Assembly: GCF_016860525.1 (NCBI RefSeq) | Contig: NZ_BNEA01000010.1 | Location: 1 to 64,000, forward strand | DNA from: Streptomyces rubradiris | GTDB lineage: Bacteria > Actinomycetota > Actinomycetes > Streptomycetales > Streptomycetaceae | DNA length: 64,000 bases | Direction of reading: 5' to 3' | Part shown: one piece after another, positions 1-8,561 of the stretch | Layout of the letters: each line of letters starts with the position of its first letter | How positions within the stretch are numbered: the stretch's first letter is position 1 | Program-made: the position numbers and the translations under genes | Notes under the pieces: model-generated | Seen by the model: the letters and a program-made list of their open reading frames with translations, nothing else | Told to the model about the DNA's origin: nothing | The model's database searches: none

Positions 1-1248
1 GCAGCTTGGGTACCGCAGGACGTTGCCGGCCTCGTCGATGAAGCAGCCCAGGGCCTTGGCCAGCGGCTTGCCGGTCTTCTCGAACCGGTCCTCTGCTGCG
101 TGGATGATCGAGGCGATGATCGAGGTGAACAGGGGACCGTACCGCGCCGCGTTCGACGGCGAGGCGACCAGGCAGACGGTGCCGTTCTCGTCCAGGAGCT
201 GCTCGGGGCTGAAGTCCGTGCGCTCCGCGACGACCCGGACGTCCCTGTTGCGGTAAACGGCGGCGACCACATTCAACGTGAACTGGACACTGCCGGCGCC
301 GTCTTCATGGAGCTTCAGCCACGGCTGGGCGTAGTCCATGGCGACCTCGGGGTAGTCCGGTTCGAGGATCGCGCGGACGTGGTCGACGGCGTCCCGGCCG
401 AGCGCGAGCCACTCCCGGAATGCGCGGATGCCGCCCTTGGAGATGTTCGCTGCGAGAAGCAGGCCCGCGAGGATGGCGCGGGCCTGCGCGATCCAGGGTT
501 CGGAGCGCGGGTCGTAGTGCTGCTGGGCGGCGTCCGCCATCCACTCCGCCATGCGCTCGGCGGAATCGGCGTCACACGCGTAGTCCACCGGCGACCAGTG
601 GGCGGTCGTCCGCCCGCCGGGCAGGCCGGCGGGCGCGATGACCCAGACTGGGCCGAGAGTCCGGCGGCTGTTGTAGATGGCCTCCAGGTCGGCGGCCTTG
701 GTGGTGGTGAGAACGCACGGCCCCTGCCACTCGGCTGCGTTGCCGAGCAGGAGTCCGGTCGTTTTCGCCGAGCCGGGCGGGCCGAAGGCGATGGCCGACC
801 CGCTGCGCTCGATCACGGCTACGATTTTGTTGGTGTGCTGGCCGCGGCCGGCCGTGATGCGGTCTGGCCGCTCCTGCGGGTTCTCCGGCACGGCCATCTC
901 CAGCTCGGTTTTCCTGCCGCCCCACCGGGCGCCGCCCGCCGGGGGCTTGCGGCCGCCGAAGGCCCGGAGCACGACGGCCACCGCACTGATCAGCAGGATG
1001 AGGAGCAGGACGGCCACGATCCAGAATGCCCATGTCGGCGGCGCGGGATCGTAGGCGGCGCCGGGTCCCCGGCTGATGGTCAGGAGGATCGTCTCGGGCA
1101 CGCTTCTCGTGGGACTTGCCCACCCACGGCCGGTCATCAGCCCGGCCAGCGGCGCGGCCGCGAGCAGGATGGCGCTCGTTCCGATGACGACGCCGGCGCC
1201 GATCGCGGCCAGGAGGGTGTTGTCGTCCACGCCCTTGCTGTCGGCCAT
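1..1248 (-). CDS. Type IV coupling ATPase (VirD4/TraG-like), cut by window edge
   Basis: This membrane ATPase would couple DNA or protein substrates to a type IV secretion channel. The 416 visible residues start with two membrane segments (about residues 12-34 and 73-94). A Walker A loop GPPGSAKT follows at 156-163 and a Walker B-like CFIDEAGN at 402-409, the order expected of VirD4/TraG proteins. The frame is open to base 1, so the C-terminus lies outside the window. The ATG follows the TAG stop of the VirB4-like gene with no gap, which suggests translational coupling as the last visible gene of the leftward operon. The family assignment is firm. The substrate is unknown. Confidence 0.85.
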   Translation of the reverse strand, partial: MADSKGVDDNTLLAAIGAGVVIGTSAILLAAAPLAGLMTGRGWASPTRSVPETILLTISRGPGAAYDPAPPTWAFWIVAVLLLILLISAVAVVLRAFGGRKPPAGGARWGGRKTELEMAVPENPQERPDRITAGRGQHTNKIVAVIERSGSAIAFGPPGSAKTTGLLLGNAAEWQGPCVLTTTKAADLEAIYNSRRTLGPVWVIAPAGLPGGRTTAHWSPVDYACDADSAERMAEWMADAAQQHYDPRSEPWIAQARAILAGLLLAANISKGGIRAFREWLALGRDAVDHVRAILEPDYPEVAMDYAQPWLKLHEDGAGSVQFTLNVVAAVYRNRDVRVVAERTDFSPEQLLDENGTVCLVASPSNAARYGPLFTSIIASIIHAAEDRFEKTGKPLAKALGCFIDEAGNVLRYPSC

Positions 1249-2799
1249 CTAGAGCACCATCCTCTCGTCAGTCTCGAACAGTGTCTTTTCGGTGCTGGAC
1301 AACAGGAGCTGGACGGCGTGCGAACCACCGCCGCGGCCCACTTTCCACAGGGCGCGACCACGCTGGCCGGCGCCCCAGCTGCCGATCAGCTCGCACTCGG
1401 CGTCGGTGAGGCCGATCGCCTCGCGTGTGATAGCCAGCGGACGGGTGTCCTGCGCCAGTTGGATCCGTGTCTCGCAGGAGGCGATGAGGTCCTTGGCGAT
1501 GGACACGGCTTCCGACCCGGCCGCGCCGACGCTCTCGAAGTCGCTCAGGCGATGGGTGGCCAGCAGCTGGATGGTGCCGGTCGCACGGGACAGGCGCAGG
1601 TCCGCGTCGATCTTCTTGACCATTGCGGCGCCGCCGGATCGCATCTGCCGCCACAGTTCATCCCGGACCACGATCCACGGCCGCTCTCCCGGCCGGTCGA
1701 TCGCCGACTGCGCCCAGGAGGAGACACACGTGAGCACCATGGCCACGGTTTCGTCGCCGTACTGCTCCAGCGCCGAGATGTCGACGCTCTGGATCGGGGC
1801 GTTCCAGTCCAGACCGATGCTCGTGGTCTCATCGAACAGGCCGCCCAGATGCCCGGTGATCATTCCGCCGAGAGCGCTGCGCAGGGACTCCATGCGCTCC
1901 CGGGCCAGCTGGATGTCTCCGTCCCGTACGCGCAGTTCCCGCGCCATGGCCTCGGTGGGGTCGCGCAGCTTGTCGTAGACCAGGGGGAGAGTGGGCACGC
2001 TCAGATGCGTCTGCCCATGCAACTGGCCGGTGACCTCGCGGACAGCGACATCGAGGCACTCTTCCTCCTGCGGCCGCAGGTTGCGGCGGAGCTGGAGTTC
2101 GAGCAGGGCCTTCAGCAGTGTCAGCCGCCTGCGGTGGATCTCCTTGAGCCGGGCCTGAAGGACGGCGTGGTTGCGGATCTTTTCCAGGTCGTAACCGAGC
2201 GGACCGGCATCCAGGGGGTTGAGCCGGCCCGGCAGGCCGGGGCCGAGCCGGACCGGCTCGACCCCGAGGTGCTCGCACAAAGCACGGTACTCGCCCTTCA
2301 CATCGCCTGCGACGAGCGTGCGGTGTCCCAGCGCCATCATGCGAAAGCACAGTGCCTTGATGTGCGCCGACTTTCCGGAGCCGGGGATGCCGGTCACCAT
2401 CACGTTCGGGTTCGTGCACAGGCCCTCGCTCACCCAGACGGCCGGGTGCGCGGAAAATGCCTGCATGGTCAGTGTGTTCCAGCCGATGTAGACGCCGACC
2501 GGCGGCAGGGACGACGCGTGCAGGAACGGGTAGATGCCCGAGGCCCGGTCGGTGTCGGCCCGGAAGACCTCCGCCTTCGCCAGGGAGGCGACCCGTCCCG
2601 CGAACGGCTGGCTCCAGCCCTTGCGGGGCGCGATCCGCATCGCCGCCTCGGGGCTTTCCAGCAGGCGCAAGCGCCGCTGCTCGCGGGCGGACAGCTGTTT
2701 GGGCTTCGGCCGGTCCTGTGCTTCGTCGAGGAAGTCGGTCAGCCGGGAAGACCGCAGTCTGGTGTCGTCGGTGTCCTTGCGGCCGAAGGGGAGTGCCAT
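1249..2799 (-). CDS. VirB4-like secretion ATPase (C-terminal ATPase part)
   Basis: This 516-residue cytoplasmic ATPase would energise the type IV-like channel. A Walker A GIPGSGKS lies at about residues 137-144 and a Walker B-like PWIVVRDE at 374-381, as in the ATPase half of VirB4/TraC. It is shorter than classical VirB4 (about 800 residues). The missing N-terminal half appears to be supplied by the next upstream gene (2799-4331), so this is a split VirB4 arrangement. It overlaps that gene by one base at 2799. An alternative label is simply ATP/GTP-binding protein of the actinomycete SCO6880-type locus. Confidence 0.85.
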   Translation of the reverse strand: MALPFGRKDTDDTRLRSSRLTDFLDEAQDRPKPKQLSAREQRRLRLLESPEAAMRIAPRKGWSQPFAGRVASLAKAEVFRADTDRASGIYPFLHASSLPPVGVYIGWNTLTMQAFSAHPAVWVSEGLCTNPNVMVTGIPGSGKSAHIKALCFRMMALGHRTLVAGDVKGEYRALCEHLGVEPVRLGPGLPGRLNPLDAGPLGYDLEKIRNHAVLQARLKEIHRRRLTLLKALLELQLRRNLRPQEEECLDVAVREVTGQLHGQTHLSVPTLPLVYDKLRDPTEAMARELRVRDGDIQLARERMESLRSALGGMITGHLGGLFDETTSIGLDWNAPIQSVDISALEQYGDETVAMVLTCVSSWAQSAIDRPGERPWIVVRDELWRQMRSGGAAMVKKIDADLRLSRATGTIQLLATHRLSDFESVGAAGSEAVSIAKDLIASCETRIQLAQDTRPLAITREAIGLTDAECELIGSWGAGQRGRALWKVGRGGGSHAVQLLLSSTEKTLFETDERMVL

Positions 2800-4331
2800 C
2801 AGATCCCCACCCGCCGGTTGGGCAGACCCTGCCCCAGCGGCAGGGCCGCGATGGCGAAGGCATCGTCCTGGGCACCCCAGGCCCGGCGGATCTCCAGGCC
2901 GGCGGACGAGGCGTCCGCCTGGAGTTCCGCACAGGCGGTCTCCAGCTCCCCCAGATCGGTTACGGTTACGGCGATCAGGGCCGTGAACCGGACGACGCCG
3001 TGGCCGCTCGCGCGAGCGACGTCCTGCGCCCGTGCGGTCATCGCCTCGCGGCGCTCGTCTTCACTCTCCGCCCGGCCCGTCTTGGCCCGCAGCTTCCTCT
3101 GCGCTTCCCGCTTGGTCTTCTCCCGCGCCAGTTCCTGGCGGGCCTTTGCGGGGCCGATCGGCTCGTAGACGAGGGTCAGCGACCGCCGCGCGTTCGCCCG
3201 GGGCCGCAGCAGGGGTTGGAGGAAGGTCGCGTAAACCTCCGACTGCGGGAATCTCCGGACCTGGTAGCTGACGGTCCAGGCGCCGTCATGGCGGTACAGG
3301 CCCCATCCTGCTTCCGTGGCGGCCGGGCCGGCGAGTTCGGGGTCGACCCCCTTGGGGGCGCCCTGCCAGTTGGGGGCTTCCGCCGCGGTGTTGCGGGCGG
3401 AGAGGGCCAGCTGGGCTTCCGGGTCGAAGGCCGTGCGGATCACCTGGGCGACACCCCGCGGGGTGAGCCACTCCACGACCTGGAGCCCGGCGCTGGACAG
3501 CGAGCTCGACATCGCGTTGATCTCCCGTACGAGAACGGCGGCCGCTCCGATCTGTCCGCCGCCGGCGCCTTTGATGGCGAGCCGGGCGCGTGCTGCCGAC
3601 AGCGTGATGGCCAGGTAGGTTTCGCGTTTGGTCGCGGCCGGCCCTGCTCCTTCCATCAGGTCGTCGAGGGCCTGCACGGCCGCGGGCGGGGCGTCGGGGG
3701 AGATGTGACGCTCAGTCCATGAGCGCAGGGCCGCTCCGTCGTCCGGGAGGGAGCGCTGGTGGACGGAGATACGGGTGATCGCGCCGTCTTCCTTGCAGTG
3801 GCTGCGCAGGAATGCGGCCCAGCCCTGGACGCGCGCGTTCTGCCGCTCGGTGTCGATCAGAGCCAGGCCGGGGAACGTCACCCGGCAGATGGCCGTGTAG
3901 GTGTTCTCGGCCGGTGCGGGGTTGTGCATGATGCCGATCTGACCGCCCAGCCCGTCGGGAGCCTCCAGCAGGTGCAGCCGGGCCAGTCGGCCAGGCAGGT
4001 CCATGGGCTGGCTGCCGTCCTTGGCCCGGGGCGCGAACAGCCCGCTGAAGAACAGGTTGCGCTGGGTTGCCACTGCGATCTGATGCCTAACTGCGAGGAT
4101 GATCCACTCGTCTGCCGACAGGCCGAGGACCCGGCCGTATGCCAGCGCGAGCAGGAGGAACGACACGGGCAAGGCGATGAACGCCGAGCTCCAGGAGTGG
4201 GTGTAGAAGGGGCTGACCGCGATGATCGCGGCGGCTGCCACGAGGGCGAAGCCGAGACCGCTCAGGTTGCCGATGAAACCCGAGCGCTCCGATTGCCATC
4301 CGCTGTAGAGAGCGGGTTCGGTCTGGGACAC
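2799..4331 (-). CDS. SCO6880-family-like protein (VirB3/VirB4-N-like)
   Basis: The 510-residue protein has two close membrane segments near the N-terminus (about residues 24-40 and 46-68), followed by a long cytoplasmic region. This resembles a VirB3-like membrane hairpin fused to the N-terminal domain of VirB4. I recognise it as the actinomycete family named after S. coelicolor SCO6880. It overlaps the ATPase gene downstream and starts 6 bases after the VirB6-like gene ends, so the three belong to one operon. It probably anchors the ATPase to the membrane channel. The family call is from memory of the sequence style, not from a search. Confidence 0.75.
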   Translation of the reverse strand: MSQTEPALYSGWQSERSGFIGNLSGLGFALVAAAAIIAVSPFYTHSWSSAFIALPVSFLLLALAYGRVLGLSADEWIILAVRHQIAVATQRNLFFSGLFAPRAKDGSQPMDLPGRLARLHLLEAPDGLGGQIGIMHNPAPAENTYTAICRVTFPGLALIDTERQNARVQGWAAFLRSHCKEDGAITRISVHQRSLPDDGAALRSWTERHISPDAPPAAVQALDDLMEGAGPAATKRETYLAITLSAARARLAIKGAGGGQIGAAAVLVREINAMSSSLSSAGLQVVEWLTPRGVAQVIRTAFDPEAQLALSARNTAAEAPNWQGAPKGVDPELAGPAATEAGWGLYRHDGAWTVSYQVRRFPQSEVYATFLQPLLRPRANARRSLTLVYEPIGPAKARQELAREKTKREAQRKLRAKTGRAESEDERREAMTARAQDVARASGHGVVRFTALIAVTVTDLGELETACAELQADASSAGLEIRRAWGAQDDAFAIAALPLGQGLPNRRVGI

Positions 4332-4337
4332 AGGTCA

Positions 4338-6194
4338 TCAACTTTTCGATGGGGGCTGGGCGGGGGGCTGCTGTGGCGGCCGGGCCGCTGTCTGCTGTGG
4401 CGGTCGGGCCGGTACCTGTGGCGGGGGTTCGCTCTCCTGCGTGGGGGACGGATCGGCCGGCCGGGAAGGCGGCGACGCAGGGGTGTCGCTGCCAGTGCGG
4501 GGCGGTACCACCACGTGACGGCCGCCCTGGGCGCCGTGGCCCAGGCCCGCGTTCGCCGCAGCGTTCTGGAACGTGCCCTCGCTGATGTCCTTGCCGACGG
4601 CGGCGAGTTGCAGGCCGGTCCCGACGACGCCGCCGGCCTTGCTCATGAAGGAACCGCTTGCACGTCCTTTCATGGCCTTGGACCAGAAGCCGCCGCCTGC
4701 GGATCCGCCGTCGGCCGAGGCCGACGTCTCGCCTTCGAGCGCCTTGGTGTAGTTGGCGCCGCCGCCGACCATGCCTGCCCCGCTCAGGCTGGGCTGGTTG
4801 CCGCCGAAGAGGGTGCCGACCGAGCTGCCGATGCTGCTGATCATCCCGGAGGCCGCCGACGTTCCGTCGCCGTTGCTGGTGATCACGATGAACTTCGCCA
4901 GGACAGGCCAGCTGAACGCCGCGACGACGAACACGATCAGGCCGACGATCACGTTGCGGACGCCCTCACCGCTGGCCATGGCGGAGAACCCGATCGAGAA
5001 GCAGATGACGACCACCGGCTTCATGAGGATGAGCGAGATCAGGGCGTTGCGGGCCTTGGGCCACCACTCCTTGGTGGCGTCGGACATCTGTCCGGCCAGT
5101 GCCAGGGGCATCATCGTGACCAGGATCATGATTCCGGCCTGGCGGATCAGCATCTCCATCCACAGTGCACCGATCGCCAGGATGCACAGGATCGAGATCA
5201 CGATGACAAAACCGACGGAAGCCGGAGCCATGCCGCTGCCCGTGATCAGCGCTGCCCCGGCGGTGCCGCCGGCTCCCGTTCCGACCAGTCCTGAGAAGAG
5301 GGTGCCGAGCTGGGTCTCCATCGCCTTGCTGGCGTCACCGGACGTGGTTCCGCCGCCGTCGAAGGAGTAGTTGATCAGCGCTGTCGACAGGCTGTCGCTC
5401 CAGTTGAGCGCCACCTGCGTTGCGAAAAGGTAGACGCTCAGGATCGCCGCCCACTTGGCCAGGCCGACGATGGCGGTGGCAGCGGGGCCGCCGCGATGAG
5501 ACACGGCCACCTTTGCGAACTGCACCAGGAGCAGGAAGGTGGCGACGACGAGCGACAGCCCCCAGCTGATGCCCAGTACGGGGCTGATGCCCGCTTCCGC
5601 CAGGTTGATGCTGGAAATGGCGTTGAACGCTTCAGCGAACTGCTTCAGTAGCCAGACCACTGAGTGGCCGAGGGCTGCGGCCGCCTCCTGCAGAGCGTTC
5701 GCCGCCGCCTCGCTGATCTTGCCCATCACCCAGTCGATGGGTGTCTTCGCAGGAGGCGGCCACTTGCCGTTCGCCTCCTCCTTGCACTGGGCGAAGGACT
5801 TACCGTCCTTTTTGACACACTTGGTGAGGTAATCCTTGATCTTCTCGTAATTGGGCTGGTTCTTGTCGGCCTTCGCCAGCCACCGGTTCAGCTCGTTGAG
5901 CTCGAACTTCTCTGCTTCCTCGGGCACGCCCTCGCTGACGCAGCTCGTCGTGCCGTCCTGCGGGAAGTCCTCGCAGTCGACCGGCGCGCGGCAGTTCTTC
6001 CGCGTCGCCGCGTTCGGGTCGTCCTGGTCGCAGTATTCGCCCGTCTTGGTGTTGATCCCCCAGCGGTGGTCATTCAGGTTCGCGGGCAAGGGGTCCGGCG
6101 GCTTGGCGCCGGCGAGGGCTATCGACGTCCCCGACGCCATGAGGACGAGCACCGCCGCGAGCAGAGTCGCCAGCCGGGCCAGTGCCCTAGCCAT
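4338..6194 (-). CDS. Polytopic VirB6/TrbL-like channel protein with Pro-rich tail
   Basis: The 618-residue protein starts with a signal peptide (about residues 1-28, ending LALAGA). A soluble exported segment with paired cysteines follows (CDQDD, NCRAPVDCEDF, SCVSE, KCVKK). There are then at least five membrane segments between about residues 190 and 460, and a proline/glutamine-rich cytoplasmic tail. This is the usual plan of VirB6/TrbL-type channel components in Gram-positive conjugation systems. Its start overlaps the end of the preceding gene by 8 bases. The exported cysteine-rich domain may be disulfide-bonded at the cell surface. Confidence 0.75.
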   Translation of the reverse strand: MARALARLATLLAAVLVLMASGTSIALAGAKPPDPLPANLNDHRWGINTKTGEYCDQDDPNAATRKNCRAPVDCEDFPQDGTTSCVSEGVPEEAEKFELNELNRWLAKADKNQPNYEKIKDYLTKCVKKDGKSFAQCKEEANGKWPPPAKTPIDWVMGKISEAAANALQEAAAALGHSVVWLLKQFAEAFNAISSINLAEAGISPVLGISWGLSLVVATFLLLVQFAKVAVSHRGGPAATAIVGLAKWAAILSVYLFATQVALNWSDSLSTALINYSFDGGGTTSGDASKAMETQLGTLFSGLVGTGAGGTAGAALITGSGMAPASVGFVIVISILCILAIGALWMEMLIRQAGIMILVTMMPLALAGQMSDATKEWWPKARNALISLILMKPVVVICFSIGFSAMASGEGVRNVIVGLIVFVVAAFSWPVLAKFIVITSNGDGTSAASGMISSIGSSVGTLFGGNQPSLSGAGMVGGGANYTKALEGETSASADGGSAGGGFWSKAMKGRASGSFMSKAGGVVGTGLQLAAVGKDISEGTFQNAAANAGLGHGAQGGRHVVVPPRTGSDTPASPPSRPADPSPTQESEPPPQVPARPPQQTAARPPQQPPAQPPSKS

Positions 6195-6954
6195 CGGAGA
6201 CCTCCCGCCAGCCTGCCGCCCAGGCGTACTCGCTCGCGGGGTCGTAGGCGACCGGGCCCTTGACCCTGGAGGCGTACTTCGCCTCGGTGGTGACTTTCCA
6301 GTCGCCGCTGTCCCACTTCAGGATCAGGTGCGTGGTCTCGTCCCGCAGGGGGCTGTCGTCGGCGCCCTTGTCACGGACCGAGGCATAGCGGTCGTAGACC
6401 ATCCACACGTCGACCACGTCGCCGGTCCGCTCCAGCGATCTCGTCAGGACGGCCTTGACGGAGGTGGTGAAGGTGACGTTGTCCGGGCTTCCGCCCGAGG
6501 GCGGAAGCCCGACTGCCTCCCTGAGCTTGCGGACGTCGCTGACGCCCTGGTCGACGGTCGCCGGCGAGTCCTTGGCGGCGATGGCGCTCCACTGTCTGCG
6601 GGCGGTCACGTCGTCCAGGAGATCGAGGTCCTCCCAGTACGACACGGCGGCCGACGTCGCACCGAGCGAGGAGTGCTCGAACCCGGTGCCGATGCCGTCG
6701 GTGTGCTTGGCCGCCTTCAGCAACGGCACCCGGCGACTGGTAGCCGGTGTGTACTTCTTGTCCCGCGGAGCCGCCGAGGAAGTCCCGGGTGCGGCACTGG
6801 GCGAGGCCTTCCCCTCTGCCCGTCCGGAGGTGTCGCCGTCATCGAAGGCCGTGACGGCGAGAACGCCACCGACGGCCAGGGCCGCGACGATCGCGGCCCC
6901 GCCAACCGCCAGCCGGAGCTTGGCCCGGCGGGCCTTGCTCTCGTAGTCCGCCAT
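6187..6954 (-). CDS. Membrane-anchored conjugation accessory protein
   Basis: This 255-residue protein has a short basic N-terminus, one membrane segment (about residues 15-36) and an exported domain of about 200 residues. I chose ATG 6954 because it overlaps the TGA stop of the preceding gene (TGATG). The longer open frame upstream reads through another gene. One N-terminal membrane helix plus an extracellular domain resembles VirB8/TcpC-type assembly factors of Gram-positive transfer systems, but I see no diagnostic motif. The function is therefore inferred from position between the small membrane protein and the VirB6-like protein. Confidence 0.65.
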   Translation of the reverse strand: MADYESKARRAKLRLAVGGAAIVAALAVGGVLAVTAFDDGDTSGRAEGKASPSAAPGTSSAAPRDKKYTPATSRRVPLLKAAKHTDGIGTGFEHSSLGATSAAVSYWEDLDLLDDVTARRQWSAIAAKDSPATVDQGVSDVRKLREAVGLPPSGGSPDNVTFTTSVKAVLTRSLERTGDVVDVWMVYDRYASVRDKGADDSPLRDETTHLILKWDSGDWKVTTEAKYASRVKGPVAYDPASEYAWAAGWREVSDG

Positions 6955-7280
6955 CACGAGCCCTTCGCCATGCTGTAGAGGCCCAAGACCAGACCCGAGG
7001 TCACGGCGATGCCGATCGCGGCGAGTCCGGACGAGACGATGGCGGCCTTGCCGCGCGCGGCGAGTGTTGGCCGCTCGGAGTTGTGGCCGATCGCGATCAT
7101 GGCCCAGCCGGACAGACCGCCCAGCACGCACCCGGACAGGCCGCCGCCTGCGGTGTACCCGAGGATCTCGCCGGTGGGCGTCTTCAGCGCGTCCGGCAGA
7201 GTCGGTGTGAAGTCGGGGACGGCCGGCCCGCCAGCGGCGAGGGTCAGGACGTCATGCATGGACTGGAGCAGCTGGCTCAT
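6954..7280 (-). CDS. Small two-helix membrane protein (possible pilin-like/VirB2-like)
   Basis: The product is 108 residues. Two hydrophobic segments (about residues 40-65 and 80-103) are separated by a short basic loop. It overlaps both neighbours by 1-4 bases, so it is translated with the operon. Size, topology and position next to channel genes fit a VirB2-like subunit, but such proteins have little sequence signature and no signal peptide is evident. The assignment is an inference from context. Confidence 0.6.
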   Translation of the reverse strand: MSQLLQSMHDVLTLAAGGPAVPDFTPTLPDALKTPTGEILGYTAGGGLSGCVLGGLSGWAMIAIGHNSERPTLAARGKAAIVSSGLAAIGIAVTSGLVLGLYSMAKGS

Positions 7281-8215
7281 GTGAGTACCCCTTCAGGAGC
7301 GGGTTGGTTGGGGGAAACAGAAGCTGCGGGGGCATCGGGCAGGGCCGCAGGCACCGGAGCGGCGGGCAGGGGGTGACCCCAGGCGCGGTGAGCGGCGTCC
7401 AGCACGGCCGCGGCCAGCGCGGCGCCCGCTTCGTAGGTGCGACGGCCAAGGCGGTCGGCCTGGGCCATCCCGTGGCCGCGTACATGCGAGTCGAACGGCA
7501 CCGTCACCACGGCGGACACCTGGGGCTGGAGCATCGTCGCGGCCGCCTTCACCGGCGGAGGCAGACGTCCCTCTCCCGGCACCGACAGGGCTACCACGGT
7601 GCGCTGGAGCGGGAGGCCCTCGGCGGAGGCGGCCTTCACGGCCGTCTGGAGAGCAGCCACGCCCGGGCCGGTCGCCAGCGCGCACAGCACCGGCACCGCG
7701 AAGGGCAGGGAACACCAGGCAGCGGTCTGGCCGGTGCGTCGGCCGGCGCGCGCGGTGACGATGTCGTGAGCGACCGGATGGGTGGTGTCGGCCACCACCG
7801 CTTGCCAGCCTCCCCCTGAGGCGAGCTGGTACCAAGCGGCCGGGGCCGAGGGAAGGGACAACTGCCCGTGATGCCATTCCTGATGGTCGGTCAGCACGTG
7901 CCAGTTCCCGCCGGGCCCAGGCAGTTCCGAGGCGGCAGCCTGCACCTGAGCCCGGGTGAACGGCTCGTCCGGAGGGAGCGAGGCGAGCCCGGCACCCGGC
8001 TTGGCCGGCCAGGCGGGCCAGGGCGAGGCGAGCCGCGGGGCGGTGTCGAGCACGATGGCGCTGCCCGCCGTGCTCAGCGAGGCCGCCAGAAGACCGGAGA
8101 CCGTCGACCGCCCGCTGCCGCCGGACGCCCCCAACACCGGAACGAGCACTCGTGATTGGCCGGGCAACGTCACGGCCGGTTGGAATTTCGTAGCCAACGC
8201 TCCCCCGCATTGCAA
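7277..8215 (-). CDS. ParA/MinD-like ATPase with altered P-loop
   Basis: This 312-residue protein heads the secretion-like operon. It has a deviant P-loop at about residues 29-38 (GASGGSGRST), followed by a hydrophobic strand IVLDTAP as in ParA/MinD proteins. Arginine occupies the position of the P-loop lysine, so ATP turnover may be weak. It overlaps the next gene by 4 bases (ATGA). Related ATPases in conjugation loci position machinery or regulate assembly. That role is an inference here, since no partner ParB is in this operon. Confidence 0.65.
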   Translation of the reverse strand: MQCGGALATKFQPAVTLPGQSRVLVPVLGASGGSGRSTVSGLLAASLSTAGSAIVLDTAPRLASPWPAWPAKPGAGLASLPPDEPFTRAQVQAAASELPGPGGNWHVLTDHQEWHHGQLSLPSAPAAWYQLASGGGWQAVVADTTHPVAHDIVTARAGRRTGQTAAWCSLPFAVPVLCALATGPGVAALQTAVKAASAEGLPLQRTVVALSVPGEGRLPPPVKAAATMLQPQVSAVVTVPFDSHVRGHGMAQADRLGRRTYEAGAALAAAVLDAAHRAWGHPLPAAPVPAALPDAPAASVSPNQPAPEGVLT

Positions 8216-8561
8216 CTGTAATCACTGCGACGGTCACACGATGTGAACACGTGTTTGAGAGTCTATGCCGGGCAGACGACACTCCAGTGGTGCCCCTGAG
8301 GTGGGGGTTCTGTCAATTCCTTTATGTACCGAGCCAGTTGTGTAGTACGTGCGGCTTAGCGACCTTTTATCCTGTTCTGTTGCGCCTCGGGTGGGTGACG
8401 TCCATGTGATCGCCCTTACTTCCTTCGGGACCGGAAATGGCATGTGGCAAGGTGGCGTTCAGTCGTCCGGGGGGACGTCGGCCGCTTGCTGAGCGCAACG
8501 GACCCATGCGCGCACAGCAAGACGACGGCCACAGCGGAACACGGGCTCATGGGGGAATGGC
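8216..8561. promoter_or_regulatory. Divergent promoter region between secretion operon and VirB1-like gene
   Basis: This 346-base gap separates the leftward secretion operon from the rightward hydrolase gene, so it must hold both promoters. Two overlapping palindromes lie close to the leftward start: TCACACGATGTGA at 8234-8246 and AACACGTGTT at 8246-8255. They are candidate operators for a common regulator. I see no credible gene in the gap. Confidence 0.45.

Noticed and set aside
100..3168. Plus-strand open frame of 1022 codons across the secretion genes
   Set aside because: It lies antisense to two motif-bearing ATPase genes and has arginine/glycine-rich shadow composition.
8234..8443. Minus-strand 69-codon frame in the divergent promoter region
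   Set aside because: Poor codon bias and it overlaps palindromes likely to be regulatory.
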